A stretch of 64,000 nt of DNA from Hemileia vastatrix (GCA_030280995.1 JASXTE010000004.1:14104501-14168500); one strand, 5' to 3'. Numbered from the stretch's first letter, positions 1-10,360 are shown. Notes: a model not told the origin generated them from the sequence alone. Made by a program: numbers and translations.

Positions 1-26
1 TTTATTAGGTTAAAGAAAGTAGTTGG

Positions 27-1112
27 TGTGGCATTCCAAATCTTAGTACAGCTCTAAAAGTCTATTTAGATTATTTATTTGGAATAGGACAGTGATTAGA
101 GAAGCTGGATTAATTTAAAGTATCTTATTAATAAAAAAATGAAGTTGAAAAAGTCAAGATATGAATGTTTGGTCAGATTTATTAATTTCACAGGTCATAT
201 GATTTTTTATGGCCGCAAAATTAAATTTAATGAAAGTCAAGAAGCTCAAGAAACTTTGAGAACTTTTACTGAATTTTTACTATTTTTCTTATATTTTCTA
301 TTGATTTTTAAAGATTTATTAAATTATTTACGTTTTTTCAATAATTACTTAAGTTTGATGAATTTCTATAGGGTGAATAGAGCTGCGCAGACTACGAAAA
401 ATATTTGGGAATTTTAAGGAGGAGTAGCTCTATAATGTGTAATTTTTTTAGATTTTTTATTTTAGATTTAAGGTTTTAAATTGAGTCCGGAGGTCCAGAC
501 AAGCTCCATACAATCTCCGGACAAGCTCCAGACAAGCTCTGGATGAGCTCTGGCTGCACTCCAGAGGGAAAAAGGGCACGTGACTGATTAATATGCATAT
601 AAGGCTGTATACTCGAAATTATTTAAAGGGGGATAGAGAACTATAACAAACATTATTCATATATTTTTCTTTTGTCAACAAAACAATTAATTATCTATAA
701 TACCCTTATAAAATAACAATTTTACATAACACTTTAAATATTTTACTCAAAAACTATTAAAGATTAACATATAGGGTATCATTAGAAAGGTCTTAACTCC
801 TGGGACTCATTTATAGAATCTTTTCTCAAAAATTATAAAAATTTAAAAACATGAAAACTACTTTCTTTTAAAATATTGTATCTGGTGTAACTTTATTGTT
901 GCATTTCAGTTGTTTTGCACAGAAGAGCCACTCAATCATCTTAAAAAGAGTTTATTAGACACGGTTTCATTCTTTATTATTATCAAGTAGACTTTTAAGC
1001 TTATTGACCTAAAAAACTCACAAATTCACTTAGAAGGACAAGGTTTTCTCTGATTATCCAACTCCTTTGGATTCTGCTTACAGCAAGGCGACTGTAAATG
1101 TTTACCTACATA
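27..1112 (+). repeat. W 5' LTR (Gypsy family F1, decayed)
   Basis: It starts TGTGGCATTCC, matching the F1 LTR start TGTGGTAGCC, and ends in the F1 tail (a stretch with GCTTACAGCAAGGCGACTGT at 1078-1097, then TTTACCTACATA). Its 1086 bp compares with 1124-1176 bp for the F1 LTRs at 21066 and 32620. The GC-rich 11-bp repeat block of intact F1 LTRs is present only as a degenerate, CpG-poor version (about 482-570). The open frame at 139-417 lies inside the LTR and shows no conserved protein. Confidence 0.85.
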
Positions 1113-1114
1113 TT

Positions 1115-1132
1115 TGGTGCTTAACATTGGGT
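1115..1132 (+). other. W primer-binding site, mutated
   Basis: It sits 2 bp after the LTR end, as in Z, and reads TGGTGCTTAACATTGGGT. The F2 and Y versions start TGGCGCCCAA, so most changes here are C to T or G to A. The intact form complements the CCA-ending 3' end of a tRNA; I recall the same 18-mer as a lysine-tRNA PBS in some retroviruses, so Lys is likely but unproven. Confidence 0.7.
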
Positions 1133-1190
1133 ATTGATTTATCTAGCTTTTAAAAGAGCTTACTTGATACTTGGACTTTTAGCCTGCAAG

Positions 1191-1254
1191 AGGCTTGTTT
1201 TCTGAAACTCTTATCGATTTATTTATCTTAGCCTTAAAGAGGCTCACTTATAGG
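1191..1254 (+). other. Leader hairpins in W
   Basis: Two short hairpins lie between PBS and gag: AGCCTGCAAGAGGCT (1191-1205) and AGCCTTAAAGAGGCT (1240-1254), each a 5-bp stem with a 5-nt loop. Z has the same motif at 22289 and 22338 and Y has it in its leader. The CAAGAGG core resembles the H1 motif found elsewhere in these elements. A packaging or dimerisation role is possible but is inference. Confidence 0.5.
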
Positions 1255-1284
1255 AACACTTTATCTTTAATCTAATCTATTAGG

Positions 1285-3145
1285 ATGTCTTCTGCTGCTG
1301 GATCTGGTGTGTCTCTTCCTATGACACCATCAGTTAGGATTGTTTCTTGGGATGGGCCCAAGTTTAATAAGGAAGAAGTTTAATGGTTTTTAAGCAGATA
1401 TGAGGCTTCTGCTTTGGTAGATGGAGCTACTAACCTGGATATGGTAAAGCAGATCAGGTTTTTTATTGTTGACAGAGAGGTGGAAAAGGAGGTCATTGCT
1501 ACGGAGGGTTATAAAAGGTTTGATTGGATTAGGTTGTCAAAAGAGATGATTGATAGATGGGTTGTCAGGTATACTATGGTGGATCTCAATAAGATTGTCA
1601 GTGATTGGCAAGCTAAAGGTGGTGTTTCTAATATGGTGGACTTCAAAAATTTATGTGGACAGTTTGATGAAGTGGTGGAATATCTGATTTTGGTGGAGGA
1701 ACTGGGCCATGAAAATCAGGCCAAGGATCTATTCTGGTCTTCTTTTAGTAGGTATATTAGGATGGATGTGTTAAAAGAACTGTCTAGGAAAAAATTGATG
1801 AAGGATCTGCCTATTGGTGAACAGAAACTGCCGTCTTTGGAGATCATCAAGGAGAATATTTAAGGCTACTTAAAACTCATGGCACTGGACAAAGATCAAG
1901 AATCTTGTACTCAATATGTTAACAAGGTTAGTGAAGTATTGGATGAAAATAACAATATCATGATTCAAGCTCAAGAAGCCAAGAAGGCTCAGATAGGAAA
2001 TCCTGTTGCTAAAGTTGAGGGAAATGTAGACAACAAGATGGTCGATCACTTGGCCGATTTAACTAAACAATTAAAGATATTTGTTCAAGAGACTCGAAAG
2101 GCCAATAGAGCACCTGTGGCTTTGACTTAAACTTCTTCTTCTGACCAATCTAGAGGTTATGAGAGGAGGAATTATGGATTTAATGGAAATGGTAATGGTG
2201 GTAGGAATGGCAATGGCAATGGTAATGGTAATGGTGGGAATGGTTTTAGAGGTGGATATGGCAAGTCCAGGGTGTGCTCTTATTGTAATAGGAGGTGACA
2301 CAAGGCTGGAAAATGTTTTTTTGGATAGGGACTTGGATGCTGGTAGAGTAAAATTTGATGGAAAGGTTTATAAGTTTCCTGATGGATCTCTCATCAAGCC
2401 CAGTGAAGGTCAAGCTCCCTTGAATTTGGGTAGGAGGAATATGTATTTGGGGAAAAGGATCAGGTTTGAAGAGTTACCTGGTGATGATGAAGACAAGGTT
2501 AAAGGTGGTAAAGTTGATGATGGTAAAAATGTGGAAAAGGTAGATAAAGGAAAAGGTTAAGAGGTCAATAAGGCCACATTCTCAACTTCATTTGGTGGTT
2601 TGGAGTTATCCTCTGTAGTTAGGGCAGAGGAAAGTTGTATGGCGGGTGAATATGATGTCAATGCTGCTAGAAGAGCAGCTGCTACTAAAGCTAAGAGTGA
2701 TATACAAATCAAACTAAAGGCTAAACTGGGCAAGGCAGAAATTAAAAAGTTGGAAAAGAAACCTTACTCTAAGGACAAAATTTATAATATGCAGAAGGGG
2801 ATTACTGATATGGGGCCTCCTAGTTTTGGAAAGTTGGATTTAAATGGTGAGCCTATGCCTGTTGACAAAGATTCAGATTCTTAGGAAGATGTACCTTTGG
2901 CATCTCTCCCCAGACCAAGTTTTAGTGGTCCTACTCCTATGGAAGGGGTAAGGAGGACCAATGATGGATCTGGATTAGTGAAAGTAGCCGGTGATGGAGC
3001 TAGAGTTATTAGAAGTGAAGATGTTATTATGGGGGGTGAAGATGGCAATGTGGGTCCCCAAGAGGTTCCCAGGGCCAAGGTAAAAAAATCTAGGGCTCAA
3101 TATGAGAGGCCCATTGATTCTGGACAAGAGAATGCAATGGAAAGG
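1285..3145 (+). pseudogene. gag: W gag, broken and truncated (F1)
   Basis: The start MSSAAGSGVSLP and the following PSVRIVSWDGPKF match Z gag, so this is the F1 structural protein. The reading is interrupted by in-frame stops: AAG to TAA just before WFLSRYEA (1381-1383), TAA near 1861, TAA near 2128, a frame change at the zinc knuckle near 2295, TAA near 2558 and TAG near 2882. A Gly/Asn-rich stretch (2160-2260) precedes the knuckle, as in Z. The coding sequence stops at 3145, where an F2 LTR was inserted, about 50 residues before the protease region would begin in Z. No W protease or pol is visible in the window. It cannot encode a working protein. Confidence 0.85.
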
Positions 3146-4237
3146 ATGTAGACAATCCTATAGTACTAGCTATAGGCCTTGAACAAGGGAGTTAAAGAAA
3201 AGACAGAGAGAAAATCCCCTGTCCCTTTAGATAAATAGAGTGAGATTTACTTGTTAAAGTAAGTTAGTTACTGTTTGCTAAAGCTCCTTTTTCAACACAC
3301 TTGACTGCTTGATCAGCCAAGAAAGTAGTCACCAGACAGACTACCAAACCAAAGAACTGAAATTTAGACCAATGTCCACACAAGAGACAGCAAAGATACT
3401 TGATGTAGGTTGCAAATCCACACAAGAGACAGCAATAATACTTGATATAGCTTGCAAGACTATACCAGAGAACTTGTTGCCAAAGTTGAGTTAAATGAAG
3501 AACTAAGCTTGCAACAAACACAGCCAATTGTGGCCAAAAACAGTGAAAACTGAGTGAGGAACAAGGATATCACCTCCAGATGGTTGTATGATAATTAAAG
3601 TTGCACCAAACTGTCTTATTTACTATGTACACACAGACCACTATCTAAGAGCCCATGCACACCAACGAATTTGGCGCCTGTACCAGCCAAATTGAATAAA
3701 AACCCTCCAGAAGCGCTCCCCAACCTTCTAAAACAGAGGCGGGCGGGCCACCTGAAGTGGCCCGGCATCCCTGAAGTGGCCCTGCCTCCCTGAAGCCAGA
3801 AAACCAATAAAAACACCTAATCTACTTAGAAAAATTAGCTACAACTACTAAAACCTTTGAAACAAGGAATTTCACTATAACAACATTGAGACATGAAATA
3901 TAGAGAAAAATTAGCCCTATCCAATGGAACTAAGTACTTAATCCTAAGATGTAAGGTTAGTCTGTAAAACACAAAAAACAAAATTAAACAGCTATCTTTT
4001 GTAACTGAAGAATGAGGAATTGACCCCTTAAAATTTAGAATATGAAAAATATTATCAAGACATGAAATATAGAGAAAAACTGGGGCTATGCAATGATAGT
4101 ACCCACATACCCGCAGACCCAATATCCACGGAATAAAACCAGAAAAATACCCAATTCCTTAACAGATGTCAATTAAGACATGCACAAACAGCGCCAATTC
4201 ACACAAAAAAGGCCCCTGCCAATGTTGGAAGACAAAA
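3146..4237 (-). repeat. V 3' LTR (Gypsy family F2)
   Basis: It is the reverse complement of the F2 LTR of X (53880-54974). It begins with the complement of the LTR end GGATTGTCTACAT and finishes with the complement of the TGT-GTCTTCC start, directly followed by the complementary polypurine tract. Its length of 1092 bp compares with 1095 and about 1097 bp in X. It was inserted into W gag. Confidence 0.88.
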
Positions 4238-4247
4238 TCCTCCCTCC
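4238..4247 (-). other. V polypurine tract
   Basis: TCCTCCCTCC, which is GGAGGGAGGA on the element strand, directly abuts the 3' LTR. The same 10 bases precede the 3' LTRs of X (53870), Z (32610), Y (17515) and the LTR stub of U (59945). This is the expected plus-strand primer position. Confidence 0.8.
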
Positions 4248-4285
4248 AATTGAGAATGTCCACATTCTTTCTTCATCAAACCACC

Positions 4286-4927
4286 ATGTTCAACCTTATT
4301 CCCAAATCTGCCTCTGAAATTGGTCCTTGCCAATACTGCATTGACAATAATTTAATCTGCACCATCACACCTCCTGTCCACCCATACAGAACGTCCTGTG
4401 ATGTCTGCCACTCCAGAAAGAAGTCCTGCTACAGACCTGGTCCACTATCTTCTGCAACAGCTTCACCTCCACCTCAACCTGGTCCATCTTCTAACAGAAT
4501 CAAAATATCTAGGCCATCTATCTTGATTCCCAGATTAATCAAAAAGAAACACCCTTCCCAGAAGAGTGCCGAAACCGCTAAAACAACAAGTTCCACCATC
4601 CCTGGTCTATATGATGGTAAAAACATCCATTTCTTTCTTCCATTTTATAAAACTGATGACTGCTCAGTTCCTTCATCTTCTGACATTGATGATAACAATG
4701 TAGGATCCATTGAACCAACAACACCAAACCACTTGCCCACAATTAAGGCCAAGTTCCAACAACGCATATCTCAACAGAAACACCTTCTTCTAAACTACTT
4801 TCAATCCACTCCTTCTAGAGATCCACAGGACATTGAGAACAGAAGAAACCTCATTCACCAGTTCAAGGCTAATTCTGAACACTTCATTTCATCTCTTGAT
4901 TCCCACTGTAATTCCACTAGTACTTGA
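4286..4927 (+). CDS. Antisense zinc-cluster protein A of V (intact, 213 aa)
   Basis: This frame runs opposite to the gag-pol direction of V, starting 39 bp inside the PPT. I chose the ATG in ACCACCATGTTC because an upstream in-frame ATG (4166) lies in the LTR, while MFNL starts are shared with the X and U copies. Six cysteines (C15, C18, C25, C38, C41, C48) form C-x2-C-x6-C, a 12-residue spacer, then C-x2-C-x6-C. That is the spacing of fungal Zn2Cys6 DNA-binding clusters, but the basic RKK residues lie in the second cluster rather than the first. Next comes a Pro/Ser-rich linker (about 52-75), an acidic patch (about 125-140) and a helical C-terminus with YFQSTP and a later R..L..QFK pattern that also occurs in the antisense protein of Z. 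A DNA- or nucleic-acid-binding regulator is plausible; no function is proven. Confidence 0.65.
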   Translation: MFNLIPKSASEIGPCQYCIDNNLICTITPPVHPYRTSCDVCHSRKKSCYRPGPLSSATASPPPQPGPSSNRIKISRPSILIPRLIKKKHPSQKSAETAKTTSSTIPGLYDGKNIHFFLPFYKTDDCSVPSSSDIDDNNVGSIEPTTPNHLPTIKAKFQQRISQQKHLLLNYFQSTPSRDPQDIENRRNLIHQFKANSEHFISSLDSHCNSTST

Positions 4928-4984
4928 GTTTGATTCAGAAAAAAAAATTGACCAAACACTCTATAGGATGTAACCACAAACAAC

Positions 4985-5535
4985 CCTCAGTTTTAAGTCT
5001 TGGGGGAACATCCTCATTTTATAGTATTGGGGGACTCAAAAACACTCAGTTTAAAGTCTTGTGGGACTCAAAAACACTCAGTTTAAATTCTTGGGGGACT
5101 CAAAAACCTAAATCATAAACTCAGAACCAGAGATCAACCACATTAAGACACAGAGAAAAAACTAAAATTCTGGGGTAATTGTGAATAGAGCTGCCAGCCC
5201 ATCAATTACCCCCAAACTTGCCTTTACTAAATTCACAGGCTCCCCCGGTGGATAGCCTCCACCAATCTTTCAAACCCATTCAAACAACAAAAACCCATTC
5301 CTCAGTTTATAGTCTTGGGGGACTACACCATCAAAAAATCCTCAGTTTAAAGTCTTGGGGGACTAATCTTGAAACCATAGATTTTTCAGTTTAGAGTCTT
5401 GATGGACTATTCTTAAAACCAGCCAGTTTAAAGTCTTGGAGGACTGATCTTGAAACCATAGATTTTTCAGTTTAGAGTCTTGATGGAATATTCTTGAAAC
5501 CAGCCAGTTTAAAGTCTTGGAGGACTGACAGAGTT
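4985..5535 (-). repeat. H1 hairpin repeats of V
   Basis: About nine copies of a 22-bp motif are seen here as CAGTTTAAAGTCTTGG-GGACT, clustered at 4987-5110 and 5301-5525. On the element strand each is a stem AGTC/GACT around a six-base loop, followed by TTTAAACTG. They lie between antisense genes A and B, the same position as in X and U. Confidence 0.8.
5172..5212. other. H2 hairpin of V
   Basis: GGGGTAATTG (5172-5181) pairs perfectly with CAATTACCCC (5203-5212). The 21-nt loop is conserved with copies in Y, Z, X and U. Confidence 0.7.
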
Positions 5536-5677
5536 TGCTTAAAATAAACGCAGCCAATTTCATAAAGAACACACCTACAGCCAAACTGCTGAACTTCCAC
5601 CTTCACTTCATCATCTACCCATCACTGACAAAAATCTCCTTCTTATCTCTTTCCATCATCTTTTCTCACCACAGATC

Positions 5678-6727
5678 ATGGCTGGATCCCCTGATGTTGA
5701 CCCCTCTACTCTTCCTTGCTTCACTGCTCCCAAAGACTATGCCTGCAAACAGTGCATCCACATGTGCAGACCTTGCACATTCACTCTTCCAACTCCTGAA
5801 ACCTAATTCTACTACAGGGCTTTTGATTCTTGCTACTCCAAAAAGAAGAAATGTGACTGAGATTCCAACTACCCTATTCCTCCTCCTTCAACTTCTCATA
5901 AATACCTCTCCAGATCCCTTACCAGATCCCCAGAGCTTGGTCCAGCCTCTTCATTATTATCCTCAGCACAATCCAGAAGATCCCGGAACTCAGTTTCCAG
6001 AACTCTCCCAAAAAGGCCTGCATTAACTTCCCAAGAAACAGCTTTTATCTCTGCTAAATTAGCTCCTAGGCTTCTAGACCACGTCCAGGCAGCCTGGCCA
6101 ACGTCGGGGGGCCCGCCATCCTCACTAGACATTGAAAATCAGGCTCAAAACCTCCAAAAACAACAATAAAACAGCCAAATTCCTCTATAAACGAAAACAA
6201 CTCCACACAATTACCTCTTACTGCTCCCAGAGCAATGCAGCTAACACTTACAAGGTCCAAAAACTCCAAAATTTGCCTAACTTCTAAGAGACCTTCCAGA
6301 GGACCCCAGGAAGACACCAGAGTATCCAAAACTGCACCAAAGCAACAACTTTGTCCCAATTTAAGGCAACAAAACTACACCTCTACTCTGTCAGCCAACT
6401 ATTCTTCTGGCAGTTCCATTCCTTCAAAAGCTCCATCCAGAAGATATCAATCCTCTTCCAAATCACCCTCTCCTGCTCCATCTTATAACAACCCTGGTAC
6501 TCCATCAACAGCACCTAATCCAACTGAATAAAGCAGAAATATTAACAACAGCAACAGCAGACCTGCTGCTCCAACTAGGCCCCAGGAACGTCAGCCTCCT
6601 AGTTCACCTTCTCAAAACCTTTCAGAAGAAGACAAAGAGAATCCATACCTTTCCCTGATTGATCCACCTACTATCAACATTCCAAAATCTTCAGAAGTTC
6701 ATATTCATGATGAGCTGTCTGCTCAGT
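5678..6727 (+). pseudogene. Antisense zinc-cluster protein B of V, broken
   Basis: The frame starts at ATGGCTGGATCCCC and runs opposite to V's gag-pol. The N-terminus has C23-x2-C26-x6-C33, then a second C-x2-C-x6-C carrying SKKKK, so it has the same two-cluster layout as protein A and the Z antisense protein. In this copy the first cysteine of the second cluster is Phe, there are stops right after TFTLPTPET and after SKKKKCD, and frame changes follow. The remainder is a Ser/Pro/Gln-rich low-complexity region ending SLIDPPT-NIPKSSE, shared with X. The copy is cut at a rearrangement junction near 6727, losing the intron and second exon seen in X and U. Confidence 0.7.
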
Positions 6728-7574
6728 AGAAAATTCATCCCAGATTTTCTGTTTCCAACCCCTTCTGATAATTTGGTTGAACCCTAATATTGTTTTCTCT
6801 TAATAGGTTTTAGTCCTCTATGACTTTAAACTTGAAATTATTTTTTTCTTCAAGTGCTGGACTCTTCACGCTTATTGGTTTTGGTTTAAAGTGTTGGATG
6901 TTGTTTTTTTTGTTAGAATGTGCCCAGGGGGGACTTCTAGATTTTATTTAGGCAAGTTTGGGGGTAGCTGATGAGATTGCTGCTCTGTAGAATAGTTACC
7001 CCATAATTTCTGTTTCAAGTATTTTGTTTGTCCTGTTTGAGTCCTAGTTCTGGTTTTTGTTATTCAGGTTTCAAATCAACTATGACTTTAAACTGGCGTA
7101 GGACTGGCTTCTTTATATTTGGTCTATTTGAATTGGTGGTGGATCACTGTTGGTCTCCCATCATTTTTACTTATTTCAGGGAGCCCAACCAGTGATGATT
7201 CCTTGTACTGAACCTTCTATGGATCTGGACTTTTTCTTTTTCTTTCTTTGAATTTTGTAGCTATTTTTGTGTTACATGGAAGTTTTGGATTTTTTCCTTT
7301 TTTTTTCTTTTTCCTTTTAATTTTTTATGGGGTTTATTGGGATATAAGGAGGTGGAAAATCACAAAAATCAATACTATATGGTGTCACCACATCAGGGTC
7401 ACCAGGATGTGGAAAAGCATTGGTGGGAAAAGGCTCACTAATTGGCCGGGCAACGCTATTTTCTTTTTTATCTTCATTTTATTCTTATTATTTAATTTAA
7501 TTTCTATTCATTTCATTTTATCTTTATTTGAATTATTTTTATTAATTTATTTTAATGTCAAATCATTTAAAAAT
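6728..7574 (+). mobile_element. F2 3' noncoding fragment, opposite orientation to V
   Basis: This matches X 49775-50560 in plus orientation: H1 copies near 6810 and 7075, an H2 hairpin at 6961-7002 (GGGGTAGCTG with TAGTTACCCC, all pairs Watson-Crick or G-U), the H3 hairpin near 7137-7195 and an H4-like block near 7389-7450. It joins V (minus) head-on near 6727. There is no convincing coding sequence; the frame at 7248-7784 is AT-rich low complexity. Confidence 0.7.
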
Positions 7575-7585
7575 TATCTAAAGGT

Positions 7586-8093
7586 GTATCAATATCAGCC
7601 AGTTGTCTGGAAGAAAAGTAATAAAAAAGGAGAAGAAGAAGAAGGAGGAGAATCCGAAGACAAAAGAAGAGAAAAGAAGAAAAATTTAAAATGGTGGAGT
7701 GAAAAAAATATAAAGGAATTTATAGGACTAATGACAATGTGTAAGGGTATTATAATAGTAAGTCTTTTGTTTCACTCTGCATAAATATCAATTACTAATA
7801 ATTAAAAATCTCTTAATGCAACGTTTAGATATTTATTTAACAATTAAGAGGATAGACGCGCTTAAACAGTAAAATAGATAATAATATTTAAAGTATGATA
7901 GAGTAAAGTAAGTGATGGAGCTGAAGGGGATTACCCAAGAGCTTTTTATAGGAAAAAGGTCCTCTGAAGCACCACAAAGCTGTATATACAAAATGATAAC
8001 ACAATGAAACAAGAAAATAAAAGAACAAAAATTAAAATCTGGTAATTGAGAGAATAATATGAAACAAATAATTAAATCCTCATATAAGAAATA
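7586..8093. repeat. R1, partial copy of a 614-bp repeat
   Basis: It matches the right-hand 500 bp of R3 (about 11706-12199), including a purine tract rich in GAAGAAG and the shared stretch AAAAATCTCTTAATGCAA. Its left end is truncated. Its right end (AAGAAATA) directly abuts the left end of R2. Confidence 0.7.
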
Positions 8094-8371
8094 TATATCA
8101 AGCCCAAGTTTGAAAAACAGTAGTAGAAAAAAGTCAAAAAGTTGTGCAAGTTGGTCTGTGTATCAAGTTGATTTTCCAAAAAAGTTGTTTTTGTTTGGAA
8201 GGGCCTCCAAGTATCGGAAGGTTTGTCTAGAAGAAGAGTAATAAAAAAGATGAAGAAAGAGAATCTGAATACAAAAGAAGAGAAAAGAGGAAAAATTTAA
8301 ATGGGTGGAGTGACAATAATATAAGAGAATTTATAGGACTAATGACAATGTGTAAGGGTATTATACTAGTA
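8094..8371. repeat. R2, partial copy of the same repeat
   Basis: It starts TATATCAAGCCCAAG, as R3 does (TATATCAAACCCAAG), and matches R3 11586-11870 before stopping where the T internal region begins. R1 and R2 meet head-to-tail at 8093/8094. Confidence 0.7.
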
Positions 8372-8379
8372 ATTTTCAG

Positions 8380-9312
8380 TAATATCTTTAATAATTTCAT
8401 CATTTTCAACTGAAGATAAATCTAATTTACAAGTTTCAGATACATTATCCAATTATTGTACATCATGTTCTAACATTAAAACATCATTGAGGGCATCATA
8501 CTGAAAAGAGATATTACTGTCACAGTCACTTGAAGATTAATCAAGGTCAACTGTATCATATTCAGGATCTTTAGTTTGTTCAACAGGATGAATTTTCTTA
8601 TCACAAACATGTCCTTTTTGCCATGGTTTTTTACATTTATAACAAGTATTAGTTGCATATTTCTTTGGAGCAACTTGAGCAGAGAGTTTTCCAGGTTTAT
8701 CTGGAAGTTTTGGTGAAAGTTTGATTTGGTCATTGGAAAACCTTAAAGGGTAATTCCTTGGCTCATATCTGTGGTTGAGTAGTACCTCATTACAGATATT
8801 AATAAAAGAAGAATTTTTCCTCACATGCTCAGTCCTGGCTACAATCAAATCCCTCATTGAGTTTGGCAATTTATAGAGAATTTTGTCTCTCCAAATATCA
8901 TAATCCATTTTTGGATCCATAGCTCTAAGAATTTTTGTTATTTTCATGAGGAAATTAATTGGTCTCTCAGTAGAAGAGGATGTATATTTATCATTCTTGT
9001 ATAATATTTGCTGTGCCAATCTGAACTTTGAACCACCAAATTGATTTTTAATTAATGTTTTCCACTCAGCCCCAGTATAGTGATGATTTTACAGAAAGAC
9101 AGACTCATACCACATCAGGGAGACATCAGAGAATAAATAAATCAGCCTAGAGACTATTTCTTCATCTTAAATTATAAAAGAATTCTTTAAATTATCAATT
9201 CTTTGAATAAAATGCTGCCAGTCAGGTGAAGAATCACCATCAAAGGTGTGATATTGATCAAGTTTAGGCCAATTTTCATGGCCACTTGGCTGATCAACTT
9301 TTGAATTATTCA
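8380..9312 (-). pseudogene. gag: T gag core with CCHC-like knuckle
   Basis: Reading from 9312 down, an ATG opens a Gypsy-type gag with FDGDSSPDWQHF-QRI, then MWYESVFL, one in-frame stop, and WKTLIKNQFGGSKFRLA, typical of retrotransposon capsids. A zinc knuckle follows at about 8600-8645 (CYKCKKPWQKGHVC), a spacing close to the knuckle of Ty3-like gags. A stop ends the main frame at 8537; weak similarity in frame continues to about 8380, where R2 begins. No protease, RT or integrase is present between the repeats, so T looks non-autonomous or internally deleted. Confidence 0.7.
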
Positions 9313-9408
9313 TATTAATTAATTACTGAAGCCTGGATAGTTTTTCAGAAATTTCATTTTTGACAGAAACAGTTAACTCATGATGAGTATTGAAAAACAT
9401 TTTGTGGT

Positions 9409-10149
9409 TCACAGAAGAAGTAATAGATAAATTGTCAGGCTGTTTATTTGACACATTTGAAGGGGGTAAGAACTACTATTAACAGGTTTTTTACCCCTAT
9501 TTTTTAAGGAATTATGAGTAGTAGTGTCAATTGGATAAGCATGTTCATCAGGGATAAGAGGTAAGGTAGAGAATTTCACCTCAAGATTAGACAAAGAATT
9601 TCTCAACCTAGGAATTTCAGATAGTTGATCATTAATTTCTGTAAGAGATAAAACATTTTTGTCTTCATATACTAAGAATTTATTACTCAAAGCTTGCAAA
9701 TCTTTTTTTAATGTTTTTAATTCCTTATGTAAGGATGAATTTTCATTTCTTAATGAAGCATTTTCATCTACAAGGGTTTTTAAATCATGAATATTTTTGT
9801 TCAAATTATAAAACTTATCTAAATGATACTTGTAATCATTTTTCAATTTCTTATGATGAGCAAGAACAGTATTCAAGGTGTCTTTAAATTTAAAATAAGC
9901 AATTTAATTAGTAGAAGAAATCACTTTACAATGCAAATGCAGATTATTCAATCTGTCATTCTCATGTTTCAACAAATCTCTCAGTAGTATAAATTTGATA
10001 ACACCAATATCAGGAGAGTCTTTTAATATTTCCTTAGAAGTTTTCTCAAGCAAGACATATACCTCAGGGGAAACAGAATCATTTTTAACTGCAAGAGAAA
10101 GATTAATTAAAGAAGTTGAAGTTAAATGTAAAGGTTCATCAAATGACAA
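9409..10149 (-). pseudogene. T coiled-coil region, interrupted
   Basis: Two open stretches in the same direction as T gag (10149-9904 and 9876-9409) are separated by a stop. The second is strongly coiled-coil-like, with heptad-rich segments around LKTLVDENASLRNENSSLHK and KTLKKDLQALSNKFL. I do not recognise the domain. Its place just upstream of the gag core suggests an N-terminal extension of the T gag polyprotein or a separate upstream protein. Confidence 0.5.
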
Positions 10150-10360
10150 TTAACTAATTACATCATTTGGGCTACTCATAACAGGAAGTTGTCTCCTAAT
10201 AGGTTTAACAGTTCTTTCACCATTATCAACAATATTAACTGTAGAGGAAAATTTATTATTATAAATATCAACATGTTTTAAATAAACAAATCACTCACCA
10301 TGGCAGGGGTGGAAACTTCCCCTGTGCTTTCTTTTATCTGCCTCCCTGAAAAGGATGGGG

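Noticed and set aside
139..417. Open frame in W LTR
   Set aside because: It lies within the LTR, matches noncoding LTR sequence of Z, and is not open in the other LTRs.
4166..4285. Upstream in-frame ATG that would extend antisense protein A to 253 aa
   Set aside because: The extra 40 codons lie in the LTR and PPT and are not shared as protein; the X and U copies begin at the later MFN start, which has a good ACCACCATG context.
4985..5535. H1 arrays as a CRISPR array
   Set aside because: Spacing is irregular, copies vary, they occur in many elements and even in coding DNA, and this is a eukaryotic transposon setting.
7248..7784. 178-codon open frame
   Set aside because: It crosses from F2 noncoding sequence into repeat R and is dominated by F/L/I and K/E low complexity; no homologous frame in X.
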